Source of the DNA: Bacteroidales bacterium
Lineage (GTDB): Bacteria > Bacteroidota > Bacteroidia > Bacteroidales > ML635J-15
NCBI GenBank assembly: GCA_017994175.1
Contig: JAGOLH010000012.1
Location: 1 to 53,669 of the forward strand
DNA: 53,669 bases
Reading direction: 5' to 3'
Shown here: in pieces, positions 8,581 to 17,667 of the stretch
Numbering within the stretch: the first letter of the stretch is position 1
Layout: each line of letters begins with the position of its first letter
Translations under genes and position numbers: made by a program
The notes under the pieces: generated by a model
Told to the model about the DNA's origin: nothing
Databases searched by the model: none
Seen by the model: only the letters and a program-made list of their open reading frames with translations

Positions 8581-8634
8581 CTACAAATTTATAATTTTTT
8601 GAAAATCGAAGGCACATTTATTGATAATTATCAA

Positions 8635-8664
8635 TTCGTGGGTTTGCGCAAAATTTTATCTTTG
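8635..8664 (+). promoter_or_regulatory. Promoter of the PorE-like gene
   Basis: TATCTTTG (8657-8664) is a perfect -7 box; TTCG at 8635-8638 is a weaker -33 box 18 bases upstream. The start site would be near 8671. Confidence 0.45.
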
Positions 8665-8682
8665 TAATAGCGTTTCTATTAA

Positions 8683-10728
8683 ATGAAATTACAATTACAA
8701 TATTTGATTCTAATAATTTGGATCATCCTGTCCTCGTTATCAAGCAATGCACAGGTTGCAGACTCTTATTGCAACGAAATTGATAACCCAAAGGCTGTTA
8801 AGTATTTCGAAACCGGAGTTAAGCAATTGAACTCCGGCAAGCTCGACAATGCCATCGAAAGCTTTATGAAAGCAATTGATGAGGAAGAAAACTTTACGGA
8901 AGCCTGGGTTGCTCTTTCCGAAATATACAGTTACCGATTGTCGAATTCAATGGACTCTAAAAACGACAAAATGTACTCTACCCTGCTGAAGAAGTGCATA
9001 TTAAAAATTGCTGAAACATGTCCGGCATACGATAACTATTCGGTCAACTATTCGCTTGGAATTATTTTTTTTAACGATGACGATTATGTTCAGGCAAAAA
9101 AATTCCTGAATATTTATGTTAAAAACACAGAAAAAAATACAGAAAAATACAACGAAGCAATTTCGAAATTGAATTACATCAACACATATATGGCTTTGAT
9201 TGGGAGCCCTGTCCCTTTCGAGCCCAGGCTACTTGGCGGGGTTTGTTCAGCTGACGACGACTATTTACCTTTGATTTCTCCCGACGGCACAATGGCTTTT
9301 TATACGCGCGCCTACATGAAAAAGGATTTAAACAGTATATACGGAGACCAGTACACCGAAGAATTCACGATGTCGCAAAAACTTAGCGAAATTGATGAAA
9401 ACCTTGTTTTTTCGCGCGGAAAAGCAATGGGTAATCCTTTTAATATGGGTAAGAATCAGGGAGCAGTAAGCATTTCTATCGACAATAGCATATTGTATAT
9501 TACGATTTGTGAGTTTGTAAGCCGTGATTACGACAATTGTGATATTTACTATTCACAAAGAAGCGGCGAATCGTGGTCGCAACTGAAAAATCTTGGTCCA
9601 AACATCAACAGTCCTGATACTTGGGAAAGTCAGCCTTCAATAAGCTCCGATGGGAACACACTTTACTTCTCAAGCATTCGTAAGTCAAACATTGGGTTTA
9701 ATCCTGACAACCCTACCTGCGATATTTATTACAGTTTTAAAGATGCAAACGGCGTGTGGTCGAAAGCTCAAAACATGGGGCCGGTAATTAATACAAAAGG
9801 CAATGAAAAATCACCTTTTATACATTCCGACAGTCAAACCTTATATTTTTCGTCAGATGGGCATCCAGGGGTGGGCGGATACGATATATTTTACAGTAAA
9901 TACCGCGATGGTGCATGGAACAAACCCCAGAATATCGGATACCCCATAAATACCAACGATAATGATCTCGGGTTTATAGTAAGCACTGATGGCAGCAGGG
10001 CTTTCTTCTCATCGAATAAACTCACCGGAATGGGAGGTTGGGATATTTACGTCATTGACCTTTATGAAGGAGCCCGTCCCGAAAAAGTCATGTTTGTAAA
10101 AGGGAAACTTATCGATGAACAAGGCAATGCAATAACCGATGCCAGTATTGAAGTTGAGAATGTTAAGACCAAAGAGGTTACTCAGGGCATGGTTGATGCC
10201 GAAACAGGTCATTATGCTGTGGCAGTGGCGGTGCAGGAAGAAGAAAAAAATGATGATTTTCTGATGCTTGTGAAGAAAGATGGTTATAGTTTTGCGTCAC
10301 ACTACATACAGGAAGAAGAAGATACCGAAGATATATTCGAAGAGATTCAGGTGGTTGACTTTGAAGTTAAACCTATTGAAATTGGTGTTGCAGTTAAAAT
10401 CAATGATATTAACTTCTCGTTTGCTTCTGCTGAGCTCAGTGACGAAAGCCTGATTGTACTCGATCATTTCATCGATTTTTTGAACACCAACCCCGGAGTC
10501 AAATTCGAAATACGAGGACATACAGACGATGTTGGCGAGAATATTACCAATGAAAGACTGTCGCAAGCCCGTGCAAAATCGGTGTATCAGTATTTGCTGA
10601 ACCATGGAATTGCCTCATCGCGAATGACCTATAAAGGCTATGGCGAAGCCTTGCCTCTTGTTCCCAACATATCGGAAGCCAATCGTGCCATCAATCGCCG
10701 CACAGAATTTTATATAATTGAGAAATAA
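8683..10728 (+). CDS. PorE-like OmpA-family protein (TPR, propeller, CRD, OmpA_C)
   Basis: The 681-residue exported protein has a signal peptide ending SSNAQ at residue 24, TPR repeats at about 36-160, a WD40/PD40-type beta-propeller at about 190-460 (repeated SxDGxTxYFSS and GGYDIFYS segments), a carboxypeptidase-regulatory-like domain at about 470-545, and an OmpA_C peptidoglycan-binding domain at 565-681 with the signature FEIRGHTDDVGE and NERLSQARA. This is the domain order of PorE, the T9SS component that ties the secretion machinery to peptidoglycan. PorE is a lipoprotein; here I see no lipobox. Bacteroidota often carry several paralogues, so the exact role is inferred. Confidence 0.88.
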   Translation: MKLQLQYLILIIWIILSSLSSNAQVADSYCNEIDNPKAVKYFETGVKQLNSGKLDNAIESFMKAIDEEENFTEAWVALSEIYSYRLSNSMDSKNDKMYSTLLKKCILKIAETCPAYDNYSVNYSLGIIFFNDDDYVQAKKFLNIYVKNTEKNTEKYNEAISKLNYINTYMALIGSPVPFEPRLLGGVCSADDDYLPLISPDGTMAFYTRAYMKKDLNSIYGDQYTEEFTMSQKLSEIDENLVFSRGKAMGNPFNMGKNQGAVSISIDNSILYITICEFVSRDYDNCDIYYSQRSGESWSQLKNLGPNINSPDTWESQPSISSDGNTLYFSSIRKSNIGFNPDNPTCDIYYSFKDANGVWSKAQNMGPVINTKGNEKSPFIHSDSQTLYFSSDGHPGVGGYDIFYSKYRDGAWNKPQNIGYPINTNDNDLGFIVSTDGSRAFFSSNKLTGMGGWDIYVIDLYEGARPEKVMFVKGKLIDEQGNAITDASIEVENVKTKEVTQGMVDAETGHYAVAVAVQEEEKNDDFLMLVKKDGYSFASHYIQEEEDTEDIFEEIQVVDFEVKPIEIGVAVKINDINFSFASAELSDESLIVLDHFIDFLNTNPGVKFEIRGHTDDVGENITNERLSQARAKSVYQYLLNHGIASSRMTYKGYGEALPLVPNISEANRAINRRTEFYIIEK

Positions 10729-10754
10729 AAAAAGCGCTTGAGGCGCTTTTTTTT
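10729..10754. terminator. Bidirectional terminator
   Basis: AGCGC (10733-10737) pairs with GCGCT (10743-10747), with an A-run before and a T-run after. It serves both the PorE-like gene and the convergent rplS gene. Confidence 0.85.
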
Positions 10755-10755
10755 G

Positions 10756-11124
10756 TTATTCTTCAACAATGCTTTTGATATTCCGTTTTTCCTTAATACG
10801 CGATTTTTTTCCGGTCAATCCTCTCAGGTAGAAAATACGTGATCTGCGAACCTGGCCCGTTTTATTAAGATCGATTTTATCGATAAACGGAGAGGAGAAG
10901 GGGAAAATACGTTCTACGCCATACGATCCCGACATTTTACGAACAGTAAAAGTAGCCGTTTCTCCAGCGCCTTTGCACTGCAGCACCACGCCTCTGAATT
11001 GCTGAATACGTTCTTTGTTACCTTCTTTAATTTTATAGTGTACAGTAACTGTATCACCGGCTTTAAATTGCGGATAGTCATTTTTGACTGACATTTCCTG
11101 CTGTACCACATTCATTAAGTTCAT
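10756..11124 (-). CDS. rplS: 50S ribosomal protein L19
   Basis: The 122-residue product matches L19 along its whole length: FKAGDTVTVHYKIKEGNKERIQQFRGVVL, TFTVRKMS-GVERIFP-SP, and the basic tail FYLRGLTGKKSRIKE. L19 sits at the 30S-50S interface and contributes to intersubunit bridges. The ATG at 11124 is followed by a second in-frame ATG three codons later. In many bacteria it follows trmD, but here it stands alone between terminators, with about 270 bases of upstream DNA that contain only a weak -7-like box (TAATATTG, 11162-11169). Confidence 0.97.
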   Translation of the reverse strand: MNLMNVVQQEMSVKNDYPQFKAGDTVTVHYKIKEGNKERIQQFRGVVLQCKGAGETATFTVRKMSGSYGVERIFPFSSPFIDKIDLNKTGQVRRSRIFYLRGLTGKKSRIKEKRNIKSIVEE

Positions 11125-11396
11125 CTTTCTCGGTCTTTTAAATCCATATTTTTTCGGCCTGCAATATTAGTATTTTTTTTTCAATCATCATACACCGACA
11201 CTATTTTTTTTAACACATCACTTTTAATATGATAAACTTGTTTGTCTTTAACAACAAAAACATGTTGTCGGGTTCTTCTTATAAACATAAAAATACTGCG
11301 TTTCCACAATGGGTAAAAAACTTCATATTCAGTACTTGCAAAAAAAAATAATACTAATTTAGCATTTCGAATTCTGGCTAACTGATATTTTGCAAA

Positions 11397-12266
11397 ATGG
11401 CTGTTATTACACTCGAAAATGTTTCTAAATCATACGGAAAAACCAAAGCTGTCGACAACCTTAACCTAACGGTTAATGAAGGTGAAATCTTTGGATTTAT
11501 CGGCCCTAACGGTGCGGGGAAATCAACTACCATAAGAATGATGATGAATCTTCTCAGTTGTAACTCCGGAAAAATATCCGTCATGGGGTTAAATCCTGCG
11601 AATCATGATATTGAAATAAAAAAGCAGGTTGGCTATGTCCCTGCCGACACGTTTATGTATAACGATATGAAAGTTAAAGATCTGTTTCGTTTTTCCGAAA
11701 GCTTTCATAAAATTAAGGCTGGTAGAAGAATTTCACAATTGGTTGATATATTGGATATTGAAACGAATAAAAGTTTTGAAGAACTCTCATTTGGAAATCG
11801 CAAAAAGGTTTCGATAGCCTGCGCACTTATTCATTCGCCAAGGCTGCTTATCCTCGATGAACCATCCAACGGTCTTGATCCTGTTATCAGAATGAATCTA
11901 TATTCTCTGTTACAAGAAGAGCAAAAGAATGGCGTTTCTATTTTCTTTTCATCACACGTATTACATGAGGTACAAAAATTTTGTCATAAAATTGGGTTAA
12001 TTAAAGAGGGTAGGCTTATAAAAGAAAGCACTTCTGCCGATTTCACCAACATTGGCTACCGTCAGGTGAGCATTGAAACTCCTGATAATGTTGACTTCAG
12101 TTCACTGGATGGCGTAGCCGGATTTACACGCGATGCTTCCTCTTGCCGGTTTATGTATTCAGGGAATCTAAACCACCTTATAAAACTTCTGTCCACCATC
12201 GATGTAAAATCTGTTCATATTGAAGAACCTGAGCTGGAAAATGTTTTTTTACACTATTTCCAATAA
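11397..12266 (+). CDS. ABC transporter ATP-binding protein (ABC-2 type)
   Basis: The 289-residue ATPase has Walker A GPNGAGKST near residues 36-44, a signature loop LSFGNRKKVSIACAL near 139, Walker B RLLILDEPSNGLDP near 155-168, and the H-loop SSHVLHEV. Residues beyond about 220 form the extra C-terminal domain seen in bacitracin- or NosF-like exporters. The signature is FGNRK rather than LSGGQ, as often seen in this subgroup. It is followed 9 bases later by the matching permease, so the pair forms one exporter of unknown substrate. An upstream TAATTTAG box (11355-11362) is a possible promoter. Confidence 0.93.
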   Translation: MAVITLENVSKSYGKTKAVDNLNLTVNEGEIFGFIGPNGAGKSTTIRMMMNLLSCNSGKISVMGLNPANHDIEIKKQVGYVPADTFMYNDMKVKDLFRFSESFHKIKAGRRISQLVDILDIETNKSFEELSFGNRKKVSIACALIHSPRLLILDEPSNGLDPVIRMNLYSLLQEEQKNGVSIFFSSHVLHEVQKFCHKIGLIKEGRLIKESTSADFTNIGYRQVSIETPDNVDFSSLDGVAGFTRDASSCRFMYSGNLNHLIKLLSTIDVKSVHIEEPELENVFLHYFQ

Positions 12267-12275
12267 AACCACACA

Positions 12276-13064
12276 ATGCTGTTTAAAAGAGAAATTACCA
12301 GAAACCTGAAATCGTTTTTCGTTGCCACGGCAGTTTGCACGTTTATGGCGATGTATATCGTTTCGATGGCACCGTCGTTTGGTGCCGATATTCAGAAAAT
12401 ACTTGACATGAAACTCCCTGCACAGCTTCAACAGGCAATGGGACTGAATACGCTTGACTACGCCAGGCCAGAAAGCTTTTTCAGCATGGTGTTTACATAT
12501 ATCTATCTTTTTCTGGGAATCTATGCAGCCGGTCTTTTCGCTTCGATAGTATCGAAAGAGTACAGCGATAAAACCGCAGAGTATTTGTATACCCTGCCTG
12601 CAAAAAAAAGCCGGCTGATTACAACCAAACTCTTGGTTGCTAGTCTTTTCACTGTATTATCGGTAGCAGTAACTCTTTTGGGGTCGGTTCTTGCATTTCA
12701 ATTTTTCATTAAGGGAGGATATAATCTTACTCCTGTGTTACTGATGTCGTTAGCATGGCTCATCGGAGGGTTGTTTTTCGGGTCGCTCTCCTTTCTGATT
12801 TCATCGTTTTTCGTAAAATCGAAAACAGCATCTATTATTTCAATTGGTGCAGTCATGATCGCCTACGTGATGCAGGTAGTAATTTCGATGAACGATAAGC
12901 TTTCATGGCTGATGTACCTCTCCCCTTTCGACTGGTTTAAAGGTCCTGATATTCAGCGTTATAATGAACTTGATCCTGCATACACATTAATTGCAATTGC
13001 TGCTTCAGTATTGTTTGTGGTTATCGGCATCCGCCGTTTCAAACGCATGGATGTACTTATTTAA
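12276..13064 (+). CDS. ABC-2 family permease
   Basis: This 262-residue inner-membrane protein has six predicted helices: one near the N terminus (VATAVCTFMAMYIVSM), a pair around 70-95, then four from about 115 to 250, with a short basic C-terminal tail. Between them are the ABC-2 features SKEYSDKTAEYLYTLPAKKSRL, a coupling-helix-like segment before helix 3. It forms the transmembrane part of the exporter with the ATPase encoded 9 bases upstream. The transported substrate cannot be read from the sequence. Confidence 0.9.
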   Translation: MLFKREITRNLKSFFVATAVCTFMAMYIVSMAPSFGADIQKILDMKLPAQLQQAMGLNTLDYARPESFFSMVFTYIYLFLGIYAAGLFASIVSKEYSDKTAEYLYTLPAKKSRLITTKLLVASLFTVLSVAVTLLGSVLAFQFFIKGGYNLTPVLLMSLAWLIGGLFFGSLSFLISSFFVKSKTASIISIGAVMIAYVMQVVISMNDKLSWLMYLSPFDWFKGPDIQRYNELDPAYTLIAIAASVLFVVIGIRRFKRMDVLI

Positions 13065-13075
13065 CAGAATGACAC

Positions 13076-13107
13076 TTTGTTGAAACACACAAATTCCTTT
13101 CAACAAA
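13076..13107 (+). terminator. Perfect 10-bp hairpin after the ABC operon
   Basis: TTTGTTGAAA (13076-13085) and TTTCAACAAA (13098-13107) are exact inverted copies around a 12-base loop, starting 11 bases after the permease stop. No T-run follows, so it may protect the mRNA end rather than terminate. Confidence 0.45.
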
Positions 13108-13328
13108 ATAAGCAAAAATATTAGATTACGAATAGTGCCATTTTTCACTGCAGTAATCATTGTTGCATTTGACCACAATCAATAAAATTTCTCTTTATGA
13201 TACAAAATAAATATTCGAAATACGGGCAAGGATAATTGCAATTAGTGTTTTTTTATAAATTAGTGAGGATTGATGAACTTTTTACGGAATTTTCATTTAA
13301 TCAAGTACTTTTAAAAATTGATTTTTAA

Positions 13329-13336
13329 TACATTTG
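13329..13336 (+). promoter_or_regulatory. -7 box before the PHP hydrolase gene
   Basis: TACATTTG matches TAnnTTTG perfectly, 21 bases before the ATG. No good -33 box at the expected spacing. Confidence 0.4.
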
Positions 13337-13357
13337 TAAGTTGTTATGTAGCCTACC

Positions 13358-15646
13358 ATGAATAAATTAATTGTACTTATCCCCATTCTGTTCTCCTTCT
13401 CGGTGTTTGCTCAACAGATTCCACAGAAGCAGTCGAATACACCAAGTGCTGAGTTATTTGCCGATGCACCGTATATATGCAAGAAAACCGATACAAACGA
13501 TAACCCAGCTTCCATTCCCATTCTGTTTATTTGCCATGATGGTTCCGCCATAGGAGCAACAATCGATCTGATTTCGATTAAAGTGAAGGCAAAAGCTGCC
13601 GGATCCGGGCCGTTTGGGGAAGTTATCAGTTTCAGCGAAATGACCAACGAGGATTTTCTGGGTAATGTTGTTGTTGCTTCAACCGAGAATGAGTCGCTTG
13701 ATATTCAGTCGTTCGATTTTGATGTTATTGAAAACAGCAGTACCGAGACGTTTAAATTTAATGATGAAATGAACATTTGGATACCACCCGTTTATTACGA
13801 AAAAATTGACGGAAGATGGTGGTACTTTGTTTATAACATGCCATACGAATCGTTCGATGAATGCGGTGACACCATTGATTTCGAAGTGTATTTTGATCAG
13901 GATTATGCAACCGATGATATAATTTATCTTAGGGTAATTCGCACAGATGAGGCTGTTCCTGAAATGCAAGGCTGGTATCGGGGCGACACCCACTATCACA
14001 GCATGTTTACCGACAACCTCGCGGAAATGGGGTTTCCACCGGATATAGTTGCCTATATGGCAAAAACACTGAGCATTGATTGGATAACGATAACGGATCA
14101 TTCATGCGACTACGATAATTACGGTCAATCAATGGCAGACAACTGGACACAACTGGGGAATATGGTCCTTGCCAATAACCAGAACGATACCGCGTTCAAA
14201 TTTATCAGGGGCATCGAAATGTCGGTTAACAATTCGGACGACCATATTGTACATTGCCTGGCCTACCCTTCTGAAGAAGCCCCCTTTTCCATGCCTTATC
14301 TTGGCGATGGCGGAGGTGATTCGTTTGGAACCGAGATTGATCTCGACGGATTATTCGAAGAATTGCTCAATTGCGGAGGTTTCGCTTATGCTGCCCATCC
14401 TTTTGCGGAAGGCGATGCACTTGGAGTTTTTGTCAATGGTGGATCATGGAATCTGGGACATCCGGGGTTTAAGCAAAATGGTGAGGCGCACACTTATTCC
14501 GGAACGGTCATTTGCAATGATATAAGCCTCGCTTCTGATGTTTACACTGCTGATGGAATGAATCTGAAGCCTGGATTACTGGGATTTGAAATTCTGAATA
14601 TGCGTAACAGACTTTCCGTCGCGGATGAGATGAACAACCCATGGAATGCTACAAACGATGGAACTGATGCATTCGGTATTATCGACACTTTCGATACATA
14701 TCATTATCTGTACCGTTACCGGCAAAACCTGGAAGTATATTTTTATATGTTGCAAAAAGCCCTGCTTTTTGCTGAATCAGAAAATATCAATTATAAAATA
14801 TTTCAATCTGCGGGGTCCGATGCTCATGGTTCATTCAATTATTCCAACACCGACTACTCGTTTGGTGTAACCGGTTCAGTTACCGATAATGCAATAGGAA
14901 AATTTTCGACACTGGTTTATTGTCCTGAAGGAATGGGCAATAATGCTGAGAATGTACTTATGGCTCTCCGCAACGGAAGAACAATACTGAGCGAAGGGCC
15001 TCTGGTTAGTATTGAGGTTACTAACGATGCGCTGGCAGAGAATTACTACATCGGCGATGATGCTTCGGTTAATTATACCGATCTTCTGGAGTGGAAACTT
15101 AATTATAATTATGCCTCTTCAGGTTTGTATGGCAATGTAAATTATATCAAGTTTATTGTTGGAACCAAAGATTACTTATTTGAATTTTATGCTGATACAA
15201 CCACCGATCACATACACCTTTACGATTTAATTGCCGGAACGCTAGGCGATGACTACTACAACGGAATGTTCTTTATTATGGCTGAAATACGTACTTCAAA
15301 ACCCGAAACACCTTATATTGACCCGATGGGTGGGTTTTATTATGCCTATACCAATCCTATCTGGATAGAGCTTTACGATAATACACAAATTTCGGAGTTC
15401 GGGGGCATGGATTCATTTATTTACCCCAATCCTGCCAGCGACTTCATTGATCTGCAGCTCTCAGACAATGATAATGACAATTACGAAGTAAGTATATACG
15501 GCATAAACAATGACCTCATTTCGAAGTCGAAACACAACAAAAGTAATCCGCGAATTCACTTAGCCAATTTAAAAGATGGTGTATATACGGTAAAACTCAA
15601 ATCTGCACGGAAAGTAAGGAAGCAAAAACTAGTGGTTGTGAAATAG
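13358..15646 (+). CDS. T9SS-exported PHP-domain metallohydrolase (CehA/McbA-like)
   Basis: The 762-residue protein starts with a signal peptide (VFAQ at 16-19). The PHP catalytic domain runs from about residue 205 to 500 with its four metal motifs: GDTHYHS near 209-215, TITDHS near 245, YAAHPFAEG near 345, and AGSDAHG near 486. Such enzymes hydrolyse phospho- or carbamate esters with a polynuclear metal centre. The C-terminal 80 residues (YPNPASDFIDLQL to KLKSARKVRKQKLVVVK) are a type A T9SS sorting domain, so the enzyme should be exported across the outer membrane and attached to the surface or released. The substrate is unknown. Confidence 0.9.
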   Translation: MNKLIVLIPILFSFSVFAQQIPQKQSNTPSAELFADAPYICKKTDTNDNPASIPILFICHDGSAIGATIDLISIKVKAKAAGSGPFGEVISFSEMTNEDFLGNVVVASTENESLDIQSFDFDVIENSSTETFKFNDEMNIWIPPVYYEKIDGRWWYFVYNMPYESFDECGDTIDFEVYFDQDYATDDIIYLRVIRTDEAVPEMQGWYRGDTHYHSMFTDNLAEMGFPPDIVAYMAKTLSIDWITITDHSCDYDNYGQSMADNWTQLGNMVLANNQNDTAFKFIRGIEMSVNNSDDHIVHCLAYPSEEAPFSMPYLGDGGGDSFGTEIDLDGLFEELLNCGGFAYAAHPFAEGDALGVFVNGGSWNLGHPGFKQNGEAHTYSGTVICNDISLASDVYTADGMNLKPGLLGFEILNMRNRLSVADEMNNPWNATNDGTDAFGIIDTFDTYHYLYRYRQNLEVYFYMLQKALLFAESENINYKIFQSAGSDAHGSFNYSNTDYSFGVTGSVTDNAIGKFSTLVYCPEGMGNNAENVLMALRNGRTILSEGPLVSIEVTNDALAENYYIGDDASVNYTDLLEWKLNYNYASSGLYGNVNYIKFIVGTKDYLFEFYADTTTDHIHLYDLIAGTLGDDYYNGMFFIMAEIRTSKPETPYIDPMGGFYYAYTNPIWIELYDNTQISEFGGMDSFIYPNPASDFIDLQLSDNDNDNYEVSIYGINNDLISKSKHNKSNPRIHLANLKDGVYTVKLKSARKVRKQKLVVVK

Positions 15647-15650
15647 GAGC

Positions 15651-16142
15651 TCAGAAATTGTATCGTAACGATAAAGCTGCCTGAGGTGAAAAATCCTCGC
15701 CGGGGTTATTATATAAACCCAATTCAGGGCGTATATCGAGCGATAATTTAAATCTATCTTTTGGCAAGAGGTATTCTATTCCTATATTCGGTGCAAAACC
15801 AATGAAAAAGCCATCGTCTTCAAAGTCGTGGTAACCGATGCTATAATCCCAGTAACCAAAGGAGAACCCCCCACCAAGATACCATGACCATGATTTACCG
15901 AGAATGAACCTCCACTGATGCATAAGGCAAACGCCCGATTTAATATAGGTCCGGTTAAAAGTCATTCCCATATCAAGCTCAAACCTTTTCAGAAACTTGT
16001 ATTCAAGCTGTAATGTTGCCTCTACCAATGGCCCGTTGATATAGGCATACCCTCCGCGAAGGCCAATCGATTTCACTGTATTCTGCGAGTGCAATACATT
16101 AGCTACCGCAAAAAATACCATTATCAGAAGCGTTTTTTTCAT
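15651..16142 (-). CDS. Small outer-membrane beta-barrel protein
   Basis: The 163-residue product has a signal peptide ending NVLHSQ and then alternating aromatic/polar strands (GLRGGYAYINGP, FELDMGMTFNRT, WSWYLGGGFSFGYWDY, AALSLRYNF) ending in phenylalanine, as expected for an eight-stranded outer-membrane barrel. I cannot name a specific function. Its stop lies 4 bases from the stop of the convergent hydrolase gene. On its own strand a perfect -7 box (TATATTTG, 16158-16165) lies just before the ATG. The start region is divergent from the YitT-family gene. Confidence 0.82.
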   Translation of the reverse strand: MKKTLLIMVFFAVANVLHSQNTVKSIGLRGGYAYINGPLVEATLQLEYKFLKRFELDMGMTFNRTYIKSGVCLMHQWRFILGKSWSWYLGGGFSFGYWDYSIGYHDFEDDGFFIGFAPNIGIEYLLPKDRFKLSLDIRPELGLYNNPGEDFSPQAALSLRYNF

Positions 16143-16266
16143 AACTCAGACAGGTTGCAAATATACAGTTTTTATTCATGCTAACGAATGTATTATATCC
16201 AACCTGTGCTCAACAGATTTACCGAAAGTGGTTAACTAATCATTGCAAAATAATGTTGTTAAACAA

Positions 16267-16297
16267 TTTTACATTTTCGTCAGGAATGGTATTTTTG
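16267..16297 (+). promoter_or_regulatory. Promoter of the YitT-family gene
   Basis: TATTTTTG (16290-16297) is a perfect -7 box, preceded after 19 bases by TTTT (16267-16270), three of four positions of the -33 box. Confidence 0.45.
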
Positions 16298-16322
16298 CCG
16301 GCTAATTTTCAAAGAAACCTAT

Positions 16323-17210
16323 ATGGCATTTTTAACTCATGAAAAGTTCCTATCAGGAAAGTGGTTCAAGGCAGTACTGCTGATACTTACAGGTACATTT
16401 ATTATGGCAGCGGGGTTTGTATTTTTTATTTCTCCTTACAGGTTTGCCCCCGGCGGTGTATATGGTATTGCTATTGTATTGCATCACCTGGCTGGTTTCC
16501 CGACCGGCTTGACAGCTCTGTGCATCGATATACCACTTACCCTGATTGGTATTAAGATTCTGGGACCACGTTTTGGATGGAAAACCGTTTTGGGGTTTGT
16601 GTCTCTTGCTGTCTTTGTTGATCTGCTTACCTTTTTCTGGGGCGATAAACCCTTGGTGGAAGGGGATGCCTTGCTTTCGGCATTATTTGGCGGCGTACTT
16701 GTTGGCGTAGGGCTCGGACTTGTTTTTAAATCGAAAGCAACATCGGGTGGCAGCGATATCATTGCCATGATTATTGCTAAGTACACCAAACTCCCCGTTG
16801 GGCAATTACTTATTTATGTGGACTCAGCGATTGTTTTAATAGGGTTATTTGCATTTCAGGACTGGAAAATCCCTCTGTATTCATGGATTGTTATATATAT
16901 TACCGGTCATGTAATCGACTTAATTGTGGAGGGGATGCACTACGATAAAAGCCTGTTCATTATTTCGGATAAATACGACGAAATCAGGCTGAAAATAATA
17001 AACGACCTCAAACGCAGCGGAACGTTCATTTCCGGTACCGGAATGTATGGGAATAGTGAAAAATCAATAATTTTCACAGTTGTGAACCGAAGGGAATTGT
17101 CCATTCTGAAGGATTTTATCAAGGAGATTGATCCCAAAGCATTCGTAACGGTAATTGATACACGGGAAATACTTGGCGAAGGATTCAAATCGTTAAACGA
17201 AGAAAGCTAG
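16323..17210 (+). CDS. YitT-family membrane protein (DUF161 + DUF2179)
   Basis: The 295-residue protein has about five or six hydrophobic helices in residues 15-200, with repeated glycine-rich DUF161 segments (SPYRFAPGGVYGIAIVL, FKSKATSGGSDIIAMII). A soluble C-terminal DUF2179 domain follows at about 210-290 (GTGMYGNSEKSIIFTVVNRRELS, IKEIDPKAFVTVIDTREILGEGF). The family is widespread and its transport or regulatory role is not settled. The stop codon touches the nine-base A-run that is the T-tract of rnpB on the other strand, so the two transcription units are directly convergent. Confidence 0.92.
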   Translation: MAFLTHEKFLSGKWFKAVLLILTGTFIMAAGFVFFISPYRFAPGGVYGIAIVLHHLAGFPTGLTALCIDIPLTLIGIKILGPRFGWKTVLGFVSLAVFVDLLTFFWGDKPLVEGDALLSALFGGVLVGVGLGLVFKSKATSGGSDIIAMIIAKYTKLPVGQLLIYVDSAIVLIGLFAFQDWKIPLYSWIVIYITGHVIDLIVEGMHYDKSLFIISDKYDEIRLKIINDLKRSGTFISGTGMYGNSEKSIIFTVVNRRELSILKDFIKEIDPKAFVTVIDTREILGEGFKSLNEES

Positions 17211-17219
17211 AAAAAAAAA

Positions 17220-17559
17220 GAGCAGACCTGTAAGCCGGATTCTGTAATCCGCAAAGCGGATCCTTTATCATTTATCTGTGCGACCTACCCTCCGACTCGG
17301 GCGGGCCACCCTCAGGCGTCGGTTTACTTGGTCTTGCAACCTGCAGGACAGACAGCCAGCAATGTTGCCACTGCTGCTGGTAGGCTCTTACCCTACCTTC
17401 TCACCATTGGTGCAGCAAGCTGCATCTGTTGTTTTCTTCTCTGTTACCATACCTTCACAGACATCTTCCATTTCGGAAGTGCAGCGCCCTGTGTTGTCCG
17501 GACTTTCCTCCCTGCCATAGTTCTACCTAACATGCAAAGCGATAAAGCGGTCTGCTCGC
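17220..17559 (-). ncRNA. rnpB: RNase P RNA (type A)
   Basis: The minus strand encodes the catalytic RNA of RNase P, which matures tRNA 5' ends. The 5' end GAGCAGACC (17549-17557) pairs perfectly with GGTCTGCTC at the 3' end (17220-17228) to form P1. Universal segments are present in order: GAGGAAAGTCCGGAC (CR I), the P4-region and central GAAGGGTAAG-like parts (GGTAGGGTAAGAGCC), GTAAACC, GAGGGTAGG, and the 3' ACAGAATCCGGCTTACAG. A nine-base T-run follows P1. A perfect -7 box (TATCTTTG, 17562-17569) sits just upstream. Open frames on the plus strand here are spurious. Confidence 0.97.
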
Positions 17560-17561
17560 AG

Positions 17562-17569
17562 CAAAGATA
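17562..17569 (-). promoter_or_regulatory. -7 box of rnpB
   Basis: TATCTTTG on the minus strand, ending about 5 bases before the P1 helix; a weak -33 (TGTG, 17587-17590) lies 17 bases upstream. Confidence 0.55.
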
Positions 17570-17614
17570 CATTTTCATAAGTAAAACACAGCATGTACAC
17601 TGAAATTTGTTTTT

Positions 17615-17647
17615 TTTGGCAATTTCTAATTCAATTTTGTATCTTTC
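17615..17647 (+). promoter_or_regulatory. Probable promoter of the DUF6913-dapA unit
   Basis: TTTG at 17615-17618, 21 bases, TATCTTTC at 17640-17647 (one mismatch). The start site would be about 14 bases before the GTG start. Confidence 0.45.
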
Positions 17648-17667
17648 GCAATTAAATTAAATCTATT

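Noticed and set aside
17278-17603. Two overlapping plus-strand open frames of 80 and 91 codons
   Set aside because: They lie across the RNase P RNA gene on the other strand and have no protein-like features.
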